Below, piece by piece: positions 22,276-31,442 of a stretch of DNA of 64,000 bases. The stretch's first letter is position 1. Each line of letters opens with the position of its first letter. The position numbers and the translations under genes were made by a program. The notes under the pieces were generated by a model. That model was given only the letters and a program-made list of their open reading frames with translations, had not been told where the DNA came from and did not search any database. Source of the DNA: Takakia lepidozioides (Eukaryota > Streptophyta > Takakiopsida > Takakiales > Takakiaceae); assembly GCA_030704615.1 (NCBI GenBank), contig CM060733.1:15810001-15874000 (forward strand), read 5' to 3'.

Positions 22276-22926
22276 CTACATGCATCTCTTTGCAATTGTT
22301 AAGAGCAGCCCCTTTTTTAGACATGGGAAGAAGGTGTCGACGGTGACTTCCTCATTGGGGTCTACAAGTGACCATTGTACGCGTCTAACCAGTTGATCCA
22401 GATACACCAACATCTCCGACCGCGCCAACTCATAGCCAAGGCAGCTGTGTATACCTCCTCCAAATGGTATAAACATGTACGGAGGAGGTCCCATACCTTC
22501 GAATCGGGAGGGGTCAAAGTTGCGTGGTTCAGGAAAGTACTCTGGGTCCATGTTGGAGCGATGTGCTGAAGACAACACCTGCGACATAGTGACACAACAT
22601 ACCTATGATTAAGAAGCAGACCGTGCGAGTTACTGTGATATCCGACAATGCTGATTGATTTGGAAGAGTTAGTGACCACTTGAACTGATAAGGTTAAGTG
22701 GTTTTGATCGATGAAGCCCATGAGAAAAAAGTGCTTGGACCGTTGGAGCCCAATATTGAATAGGGACAATGTGAGAATTAGATGCTAGTGGGTGGATCTG
22801 AGCACCTTCCACCCCTTGGGAATTGTAAAGCCATCGAATTCAAAATCGGTAATAACCTCCCGAAAGAGGATTGGCACCACTGGTACTCTGCGCATACTTT
22901 CTTGGATAACGCACCATGTATACTTC
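22276..22926 (-). pseudogene. Cytochrome P450 of the CYP85 clan, last two exons only
   Basis: The exon 22926-22806 starts after a GCAG acceptor with MKYTWCVIQESMRR (K-helix ExxR) and ends at GWK with a GTGCTC donor. The intron is 22805-22579, ending TCGCAG. The last exon, 22578-22276, reads VLSSAHRSNMDPEYFPEPRNFDPSRFEG, then the haem-binding loop FIPFGGGIHSCLG, and stops after a C-terminal Lys/Leu-rich end. The spliced junction restores GWKVLSSAH, as expected for the family. These motifs resemble CYP716/720/725/728-type enzymes, many of which oxidise terpenoids. The N-terminal two thirds (membrane anchor, I-helix) is not found between here and the cyclase gene at 24566, so the gene appears truncated. 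Confidence 0.8.
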
Positions 22927-24035
22927 ATCTGCCTCGTTTTGTGGGCTTTCGAAGCTTTGCTTCCGTGGGCTCGACATGACAAGAGGGAGAGGGAAACATG
23001 GGAGATTTTGTGAGAAACCAGCTACGGCGAGATACTATCGCTCCTCACTGAGACGATCTCAGAGAGCCAAAATGGGCTCTTTTGCTCGCCGAGCTGATCT
23101 TCCTACTTGTTTTTCACGGGGTGCAAGCTTTCGGGCTTTTGGGACACCTTCTCTTTGGAATATGCTCAACTTGGGGCATGCATATGAGGTAAGGTGCTTC
23201 TCTGAGAGCCTCTGATGTTCCATCTCGTTCATAGAAAAGATGGAAATCAACAGAATCGACAACCACAAAGTTTTGTGGTGGTTTCTATTGGACAGCCCAT
23301 CTCTTGAACCCATTTGTAATTCACAACAACACAACGGGCTTCAAATGACATGTCTACCCGACAATAATTCGCATAAGTCGAGTAGCAGTCGAATCAGCAG
23401 TGAAAAGTGACCTTTTCTAGACATACTGCGATGTATAAAAGTGTCGAACTCGTGTTGAGGAAGGGTTGAGGACCAGCAACGTCACTAAACTTAAGGCACC
23501 TACAAGGTTGATATTATGAATGGCTTGCAGATACAAATAGGACAGTTGGTAATTTCTTGTTGTATGTACGCGGATAGAATTGGATGTCCAGTCTAGTTTG
23601 GTTTATAAGCCACTTGGGAAAGCAGACATAACATTCGTATTATTGCTATGGCTATAGTTATGTTCCGGTCCCCCTGTGCTGTAATAAGCATATAGGCCTG
23701 CATAATTTGATTTCTTAGAAGTAAAGAATGTGGAGTAGTTCAAGAAGACTATTCAAAAGAGCTGCTGTCACAGGAACGCTTTAAGTTCCCAGTTCATTAA
23801 GTTCAGTTGATTTGATTACATGTTTTTGTGTTGTTGGAAGTGGGTGCGAGCACTCAATTGCACAGTCCAGACGCGAAGATGGTGACACATCGTGCACGAT
23901 GACTACTCTTGTATGTTTGTTTCCTTTTTGTGCCCCTCTCTCGTGCTGTAGCTACTGACGTCGAGGTAAGTTGAATGAGTACATTTGGCTAAATGGAGGT
24001 TGATGACTGCACACTGCACACTCCAGCTTCAAGTC

Positions 24036-24091
24036 GGTATTGGGGACCAGCCTCTCATAAGAGCTCGTATGAGAGGCTGGTCCCCAATACC
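24036..24091. repeat. Perfect 24-bp-arm hairpin
   Basis: Bases 24036-24059 are the exact reverse complement of 24068-24091, with an 8-base spacer. The right arm is followed by two more copies of CTCTCATACGAG (to 24116). It lies about 480 bases beyond the stop of the cyclase gene, on its 3' side. It could be a small-RNA precursor, a fold-back insertion scar or a transcription-end structure. Confidence 0.8.
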
Positions 24092-24565
24092 TCTCATACG
24101 AGCCTCTCATACGAGCTGACCATGTTGACAAGGTGTCTTTGAAAATTGTGACATTTTAACAAATGCATGGTGTAGCCCTGCCCTTCAATCATCTCACAGT
24201 AAGGTTCCTATTCCAAATAAGGGTCCTATCAATCCATCTAGAAACAATCATCCAGCAACATTGGTCCCTTAAAAGCTGGTCCGTAACAAACAAGTAGGGA
24301 GAAACCATTGCGTATTCTCTGCATGTCAAATGATTCACGTATGAAAATTATACTAAGTACTCCAATCCCAATACTACCTATGAATATACTAATCCAAACC
24401 CAATACTACAATTACGTATTATTTACGTACGAAAATACTACTCCAAACCCAATATTACTTGCAGTCCCACACTTCCAAGAATTCAAACCCAGTGTCGTGG
24501 GGAAAGAACGGCAAAGTCGTATTTGGGAACTCAAGTTCTATCCGAAGAGAATGAAGTCGAGGAGT

Positions 24566-26158
24566 CTACCGTTCATGCCTCTGTGCATGTCCATTGCATG
24601 CAGTCTTAACACCCAAGTTAGGGTTGTGATATCCACTGCGGAGCGCAGCCAGGGCAAAAGCAGTTGTCGTGATCTCGTTCCCGAACCAGCTTTTGGGGTC
24701 GTTGTAGGAATAGAAGGGACAAACATCCCATGACCCATCCACGTTTTGCAACCGTGCCAGCTGCTTCCGATCGCTGGTGTTCCTGATGCCGCACAACTCG
24801 CAAGCTAACAGTCTCATTGCTAGGGCAAGAGCGCTCCCTGGCATTCCAACATGCTCGCTCACCCGCTGCCCCAGTAGTTCCAGAAAGCCTGCCTTTTGAA
24901 AGTGCTCCTTGAACTTGTGGGCAAGGCGAGCAAGTTGACACAAAAAGGTCTCTGGCAGGGGATAGTATATACTCCCCCGCAAATATGCTCTGCTCTCGAG
25001 CAAGTTGTACAGAAACTGTTCGGTCTTCTTCACAGGTGCGGGTCGGCCTGCTAGGTGAAATAGATAGCAGGTGTTGACCTGACTGACCAAATCTATCCTT
25101 GGACGCAAGGGGTCGAAGTACACCTGGAAAATGCCGTCCTCGGTCCTCATTTCTAGCATCTTGTCCAATACGGCGTTGATTTGTTTCATGTCCACTTTCG
25201 AGAACTTGTACAAGGCAATTAGCGCCACTGCGGTTGTGTCGAGATCATCTGGGTAAGCTTTGTGGGTGGCCGCGTGGGTATTTACATCTCTTTGGACCAC
25301 CCTTTCCTCTGGAGGGAAAAAGTTAAATGTCCCGGTTGCTGGAGCTGTATGCATGGGAAGGAAGTCTGGGTCCTCTAGCAGTTCCGCCATCACAAAGTGG
25401 TCGAAGTGGACTGGGACTCGAAGGCCGTCGGACGTAAGAGAGGGACATCTATCAACTGATCCTCTCCTCCGCAACAAATAATTAGCAGCGGTTAACAGCC
25501 TCTCTTCATCAGTGCGAAGATGGTACAATACGAGGTTGACCGTCACCTTGACGTCTTCCGATCCGACAAGAACACCAGTGAAGCCCAAGGACTCAGCAGC
25601 AACCACATTCTGTAGTGTGTCGTCAATGAAAATGGTTTCCGTTGCTTTGCAACCCGTCTCGCGCAAAACGTGCTGGAAATAACCGAAGTTGGGTTTGCGA
25701 ATCCCAACGGCAGCGGAATAGAACACTCTATCAAACTTCTGGAAAAGATCTGGGAATCTCGCGAGGAGGTAGTCGTAGTCTTCTCTAGCAGCATTAGTCA
25801 TGCAGAAGAGTTTGAGCTTGCCCGAAGAACCTAGAGCATCTACCAGTTGGAGAATTGCAGTAACAGGACGGAGAGAGCCTCTCGCTCTGTCGACGAATGT
25901 TTGAACATCTTCTGCATTGAAACCGTTGTCGAGGGACACCCTGTGCAAGGTTTCCGCCCAGGACAGCTTGCCCTCAATATATTGGAACCAAACATGGCTG
26001 CGCAGTATACGCTTGAATCGAACGGGGTGCAGCGGCGTGCCATGACTGTCGTCTAAGTTGGGCATCAGCAGAACTCCGCCGATGTCGAAGCAGACACTTT
26101 TGAATGGACCGTTGCTGCAGCTGAGAAATGGGAAAAGCTCGGTATTCAGACTGCCCAT
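24566..26158 (-). CDS. HAD phosphatase-like / class II terpene cyclase fusion (drimane-type sesquiterpene synthase family)
   Basis: The protein is 530 residues from one uninterrupted exon. Residues 18-215 are a HAD domain: nucleophile Asp25 in CFDIGGVLL, Thr121 in FCMTNA, Lys155 in GIRKPN, and Asp179-Asp180 in IFIDD. The usual second Asp of motif I is Gly27. Residues about 240-510 are an alpha-barrel cyclase domain with D305-L-D-T-T309 (the DxDTT acid motif of class II cyclases) and a QW-like QNVDGSW at 471-477. This layout and length match fungal AstC-type and bacterial drimenol-type enzymes, which protonate and cyclise farnesyl diphosphate and may dephosphorylate the product. No transit peptide is evident, so a cytosolic site is likely. 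The start at 26158 precedes the HAD fold by about 17 residues. Substrate and product are inferred. Confidence 0.9.
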   Translation of the reverse strand: MGSLNTELFPFLSCSNGPFKSVCFDIGGVLLMPNLDDSHGTPLHPVRFKRILRSHVWFQYIEGKLSWAETLHRVSLDNGFNAEDVQTFVDRARGSLRPVTAILQLVDALGSSGKLKLFCMTNAAREDYDYLLARFPDLFQKFDRVFYSAAVGIRKPNFGYFQHVLRETGCKATETIFIDDTLQNVVAAESLGFTGVLVGSEDVKVTVNLVLYHLRTDEERLLTAANYLLRRRGSVDRCPSLTSDGLRVPVHFDHFVMAELLEDPDFLPMHTAPATGTFNFFPPEERVVQRDVNTHAATHKAYPDDLDTTAVALIALYKFSKVDMKQINAVLDKMLEMRTEDGIFQVYFDPLRPRIDLVSQVNTCYLFHLAGRPAPVKKTEQFLYNLLESRAYLRGSIYYPLPETFLCQLARLAHKFKEHFQKAGFLELLGQRVSEHVGMPGSALALAMRLLACELCGIRNTSDRKQLARLQNVDGSWDVCPFYSYNDPKSWFGNEITTTAFALAALRSGYHNPNLGVKTACNGHAQRHER

Positions 26159-26415
26159 GCTTCAAGGAGGCCACGGCCGTGCGATCGAGGGGGTCCGACC
26201 TCCTGCTGAGTTGATCTTCAACTAGTGTACCATGACTGTCGTCTAAGTTGGGCACCAGCAGAACTCCGCCGATGTCGAAGCAGACACTTTTGAATGGACC
26301 GTTGCTGCAGCTGAGAAATAGGAAAAGCTCGGTATTCAGACTGCCCATGCCCATTCAAGGAGGCCACGGCCGTGCGATCGAGGGTCCGACCTCCTGCTGA
26401 GTTGATCTTCAACTA
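26040..26415 (-). repeat. Tandem duplication of the cyclase 5' end
   Basis: Bases 26040-26225 and 26230-26415 are near-identical direct repeats. They differ by a few substitutions, a 3-base insertion (CCCATGCCCA versus CCCATGC) and a 2-base loss. Each includes the leader, the start codon (26158 and 26348/26354) and the first 39 codons. The upstream copy is out of frame with the gene (offset not a multiple of three) and continues into a frame that ends at 25974. Confidence 0.9.
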
Positions 26416-26420
26416 CCTAG

Positions 26421-26428
26421 TTTATATA
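26421..26428 (-). promoter_or_regulatory. Candidate TATA box for the cyclase gene
   Basis: TATATAAA on the minus strand, immediately upstream of the outer 5' duplicate. Transcription would be expected to start about 30 bases downstream, near 26390. The out-of-frame upstream ATG would then be in the leader. The TATA box itself is not duplicated. Confidence 0.5.
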
Positions 26429-27134
26429 AGGTTCGAAGCAGGGCGGTTACCCGGTTGAGCGGCCGGGTCCGGTTCTAGGGAACGGGTAGTGCAGTGTGCA
26501 TCAACCCCTTGGTGGGCCCCTTGCTTCGTCGTGGCAATACCCTGCTTTGTCAGACTGTGGCACATAATACTCTAGGAACATGGCCTGCATCATTTGGGTG
26601 AAGATTTATTTGTGCCGAGTTGCACGCGTATGGAGCAGCATTCTTTACAGTGTAATCGGTCACAAGATCCACATGCCTACTCTTAATCCTAAACTACTAC
26701 CTGGGGGGTAGTTTCACTTTTACCAAACATTGACCCCTGTGTAGAAAAATGGTCTTAGATAATCTATGATATATTAAAATATCCACATTGGCATCGTGGG
26801 TTGGTGTTATCAACTATTTTTAGCAATATCCCAACACTAGGTGTGCAGGGACCTTTAATGAGGTGGTGGGCCACCCCAAAACATTCTACAGCAAATCAAA
26901 TGATTGAGTATTTCAAGTTTTATAGCGCACGCGGCAGCACTGACACACTCTATGTATCAGGATTCAGGAGTTGCTCCCAGCAAACTCTCGAGTCTTTGGG
27001 GACACCTTTAAAGCGATAATCATCGCTAGGCCTAGTATCAGAAAACGCCCGCGTGCCCCGGCCGGCACGCCTACGTGGCCCGCTGCCACGCCCCGAGTGT
27101 GGCGCCTCAAGTCCGCCCGGTCAACGTGGCACTG

Positions 27135-27290
27135 GTAGGGAGAAGCTCAGTGTCCATTTTTGACAGTTTAAAAGCGTCCCCCTTCAGTGCCGCCATCTCC
27201 CGCCCCTTTTGGTGCAACTGCTCTTGGAGCCCGGCAAGCTTTTCCTCCACCTCTCGCCTTGCCCTCCTCTTGGCACGGGCAGCCTGCTAA
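27135..27290 (-). other. Short coiled-coil coding fragment
   Basis: In a GC-rich island, the minus strand reads ARAKRRARREVEEKLAGLQ followed by EQLHQKGREMAALKGDAFKL without stops. It is a heptad-like charged helix, as found in plant transposon accessory proteins. It has no start and no clear partner exons. The flanks are AT-rich. Confidence 0.3.
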
Positions 27291-27707
27291 ATTTTCTTTT
27301 TGGTTGGAGGCTGGAAGGTCGACAACACAGAAATTCAATTACAAAGTGACCGTTAACCCCTAAATGCTCAATAGGCCCGGAACGGGCCTTTTCAGGGGTT
27401 TAACAATTCACAACTTTTCCAGATTTTTGTAAAAACCACCACCATAAATCGTTCCAGCATGAAGCGCAATGGAACTGCCAGCACGTGCTTAATGGGCCAA
27501 ATCCACCAGTTTTTCCTGTTGGATGGAGGATGTCTCCCGTCTCCACCTTGAAGTGCTCAAAAATGAGATGAAACAAAATTCATCCCATCAGTAAAAATTT
27601 GAAGACACTAAAAACAATTTTTTTTCTTACCTCCAATTTGGCCTCTGCAGGCATAGGTGGGTCGTTTATGTACGGTCACGTTTATGAAAATTAATTCTGT
27701 GCACATC

Positions 27708-27960
27708 AGCTGGTAGCTCAGCTGGTAAGTGCACAGTGTGTCGTCGTGGTGGTTTGGGGTTCAAAACCCGCTGCCCTGCCTGGTGTGTGGATTGTTCGTG
27801 ACCGGTTGTAAAGCTAAAAGTCCCGACGCAAGGATATGCTCTTATCCTCCGCGGGTTAAGTCATGCACAGGGGATTGTAAGCTATAGAACCTTGCCAAGC
27901 TGACAGGGGAGGGTCTATTGCAGAGCACATACACAATCTAAGCCAATCGTTGCATGCAAC
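27708..27960 (+). repeat. tRNA-derived SINE-like element
   Basis: TGGTAGCTCAGCTGGTAAGTGC (27710-27731) is an A-box / D-arm and GGGGTTCAAAACCCGC (about 27757-27772) a B-box / T-arm, at normal pol III spacing. The acceptor and anticodon stems do not pair well, so it is a tRNA-related promoter rather than a tRNA gene. A unique tail follows, to about 27960. Confidence 0.55.
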
Positions 27961-28376
27961 AGAGTATCAAAACAGTTTCATCCAGAGTCCCTCACACATC
28001 CACTGCACCAGCTTGAACACCAAAAACATCTTGCCTAAGCCTGATGATCTCTTCATTTAAATAATCCGGAGAGGCTAATCTGGAGATCCAGATGCAGCAC
28101 TCTTATTGGACATGCAGATTACAAGATCTCACATCAGCCAGCTCAGTTTCCAGGTTGGCTTATCTCGCGACTGTTAGCGTAGGACAATCATATAACCAAA
28201 GATAGTCCCTATCACCATGAATGTCCAACAACCCCATGCTTTTCATCCAAGCGACTCACTGGAGAGCATATGCACCGCCATAGAATCTGGAGCTCTACGT
28301 ATGTAAAGCTTGCCCCCGCTAGGAAAGCGAGCTCCCACGAGCTAACTGAAATACCGAACTACCAAAGCTAAGCAAG

Positions 28377-29695
28377 TCACACCATGCCTAATACTAGCAT
28401 CCGACATTCGCGTGGGGTTTTCAAGGCTTTGAGAGGCAAGTGGTCAATCTCAACAGTAAAATAACAACCATGCAAATACGGACGGAAGTGCTTTACACCA
28501 AATATAACTGCTAGGCCTTCCTTATCAGTAATGCTATAATTTCCTTCATGGTTATCAAGTCTTCTAGATGCATAAGCAACAACATGCTCACGACCATCCT
28601 TCTTCTGGCTTAGGATGGCTAAAACAGCTAGCTCACTAGCATCAGTCTGCAACAGAAAGGGAATGGAGAAATCAGGAAATATGAGTATAGGAGCAGAAGT
28701 CAATGCTATCTTCAGTCTCAAAGGCCAATGCCTCAGCTTGACCCCATTGGAATTTGACATCTTTGCAAAGCAAGTAAACCAAGGGACCAGCCAGCTTAGC
28801 AAAATGAAAGATGAACCTTCTATAGTAGGATGCAAGGCCCAAGAATGCTCTTACACAATGCTTATCCTTCGGGATAGGAAAATCCCAGACTGCCTGGACT
28901 TTGGTTAAGTCAGGTTTAATGCCATCCCCACAAAGAATGTGTCCCAAAAAGCGCAACTCCAACATACAGAAATCACATTTCTTTGCCTTAACTTTAAGTC
29001 CAGCACTTCGTAACCTGCTCATCACTCTTTGCAGGTCCAAAAGGTGAGATGCAAAGGTGCTGGAATAAATATTAATGTCAGGCACGGTAACCGTCTCTAG
29101 TACACAACACCCATCATTTTTCCACGGTTCAATCCTAGCATAGCAAGGCCTGCAGTTGCAATGTAATTTCTACATTCCCACCTTAAATTAACGAGGACCA
29201 CGTCCATCAGTCGTTGGAATGTAGCAGTGGCATTAGAAAGGCCAAACATCATGGTTTCGTACTGAACAAACTGTACCTGCAGGTGAATGCAGTCTTTTCT
29301 TTGGAGTCCTCTATCAATGGAACTTGCCAGAAACCAGAGGCTAAATCAAGGGAAGAAAATATAGTTGCTCCATTAAGTTGGTCTAGGGTCTCGTTGATAC
29401 GTGGCAGGGGATAGACATCATTTTTAATCATGGCATTCAACCTTCAAAAATCCACACAGAAGTATGTGGTACCATCTTTCTTGCCCACAAGCACAATGGG
29501 ACTAGCCCAGGGGGAAACAGAATGCTTTATCACTCCGGAATCCAACATCTTCCTAATTTCTTCTTGAATAACTGCTCTTTCACGGACAGACTCTCTGTAA
29601 GCATATTGTTTGACTGGTTTTCCTTCAGTAATAATTTCATGCTTAAATATGTCTGTGCAGCCCAGATCATGTGAACCTTTGCTAAATATGTCCAA
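28377..29695 (-). pseudogene. gypsy pol fragment: reverse transcriptase and RNase H, degraded
   Basis: Read on the minus strand: 29695-29444 carries the RT entry (MLDSGVIKHSVSPWASPIVLV), 29440-29249 carries RINETLDQLNGATIFSSLDL and FWQVPL, 29085-28672 carries the C-terminal RT (LRFLGHILCGDGI, FLGLASYYRRFI), and 28835-28377 carries RNase H (LQTDASELAV...). Several frameshifts are present and the YxDD segment is lost between 29249 and 29085. The sequence differs from copies A and B, so it is another gypsy lineage. No LTRs are visible. Confidence 0.85.
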
Positions 29696-29909
29696 GTTTC
29701 TTTTGAGCAGTAGATGTAATTTGAGCTTGATGGGAATCAGTCAGTTCACCCACCTTTATCTCAGCCAATACCTGTTGAAAGTGAGCTTCTTGCTCAGTAG
29801 TGAGGCTGGGATTTGTTGGGGTTGCAGCTAAAATGGTCATAGCAATCAGACCATCCAGAGGATCATCTTCCAGACCAATATCTCATAGATGTAAAGTTGT
29901 ACTACTACA

Positions 29910-30840
29910 TTTAGGGGGGGTTAGCGACGTCGGGACCCCGAGCGTGCCAGACGCGAAGACCCTCCTGCGACTGCTGCGCCGCGTAGGTGCCCGGCCCAGA
30001 AATTGCGACATCGGCGCGTCGCCACCGCGCCGCTCCAGTGACGCTTCCAACTTGCGATTCTGCTATGTCGCTGCAGTTGGGGCATGACCCGCTAGCAAGC
30101 TGGGGGTTGCGACGCCCGGGCGTCGCACGTACCCTCTGCGACGCTCCCGCAAGGCTGCGACTCCCGAGAATTGCAACAACACCCCCTCACACTTAGGCGC
30201 GTGGGGATGGCTGAGCCAACTCGCGCTAGGGTTTGCGACGTCCCGACATCGCAGAAATGCCACAATGGTGACGTTGCGATTCCCCTTAGTCGCAGGCCTG
30301 CTGGGGCGTCGCAAGTGCTCTCTTGCTTGGGGGTCTAGGATTGGGGATTGCTGCTACGTAATAATTTTTTTTTTGCTGTGTTTTGTTCTGTGAATTCAAC
30401 CCTTGCACCACTACATCCGTGCAAATTATTGGACCATATGCTTAATGACAGCGTTTGCAATGCGTGTGCAAATTTTGGGAGTGAACAAAAATCATTTGGA
30501 CTGAAAACCATATTTTCTTCCCTCATTTGCACTCCGAAGTTGAGTTCTTTTCAACTTCATGCACTCTCCATAGAGAGTTCCGCAATAGTGAGTGAAGGAA
30601 ACTCTTTGTTTTATTTTTTATTTTTGTTTGGTCCAATTTTTTCCGTGGATGTAGTGGTCTGGGGTTAGCATTCACAGAACAAAATAGAGCTAAAACAAAA
30701 ATCATTGCGTAGGAAAAATCCGCAATCATAGATATTGTAATTGCAGGGGGTTGCGAGCCAGGGGTCGCCTTGCGACGGTATTGTGACGGAATTGCAATGC
30801 CCCAACAGGTCTGCGACGGCGGGGAATCGCAATATTGCCT
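29910..30840. repeat. Fold-back element with TGCGAC-rich flanks
   Basis: Bases about 30345-30436 and 30638-30735 are imperfect inverted repeats sharing TTTTGTTCTGTGAAT, CCACTACATCC and TTGGACC. Outside them, 29915-30320 and 30735-30840 are GC-rich with frequent GCGAC/GTCGC words. The core contains a GTGCAAAT/ATTTGCAC pair. No coding sequence is convincing. It is likely a nonautonomous transposon with long inverted ends. Confidence 0.5.
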
Positions 30841-31442
30841 TTTATGTGTCTTTGCAAAGGTCATGGCAGAGGCCAAGCTGAATGGATCCATTGTTGCAAA
30901 TCTTTTTAGTCCTCCTTCTGTGCTACAATATAATAGGTCTATCTTGCATGTGGGAGACCGTGATCAACCCGGGCGCCCTTATTGTTAAAGACAAAGGGCA
31001 AGAAGAGGGGGTGGGGACACTAGGAAAGGAAAAGGGAATGGCCATGGGATTAGAGGGTTGAGTGTAGATTGATTTGGCAATGGCTTTGGCAACATTATTG
31101 TCTTTCACACCAATTTCGAAGATTCTTTTTGTTGCATCGAGATCATGGTAGCCAAATCGATTGAAGGGTTTCCAGGGGTAAGTCTTGGTCAGCACTTGTA
31201 GAACAAGAACCATGTCTTCCAACATTCTTGCCCTCGTACAAAAACTCAACAATCCTAGAGTCACTTTTCGAGTCACAACTTCACTAAAATCATTCCTAGA
31301 TCGCCACACCTACAAAGGATTTTTTTCATGGATTTTTCATTAATCAATCATAGAAATAAGCTACATGCATGTACATGTACAATCAATCGAAGGGATGGGT
31401 ACAGTTATGTGCGAGAATTATTATGTAGCTTTGATTACGTGT

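Noticed and set aside
23059-23334. Additional P450 exon upstream of 22926
   Set aside because: The frame has no I-helix, oxygen-binding or other P450 motif.
27708-27780. Functional tRNA gene
   Set aside because: A- and B-boxes are good, but the acceptor and anticodon stems do not pair, so it was called SINE-like.
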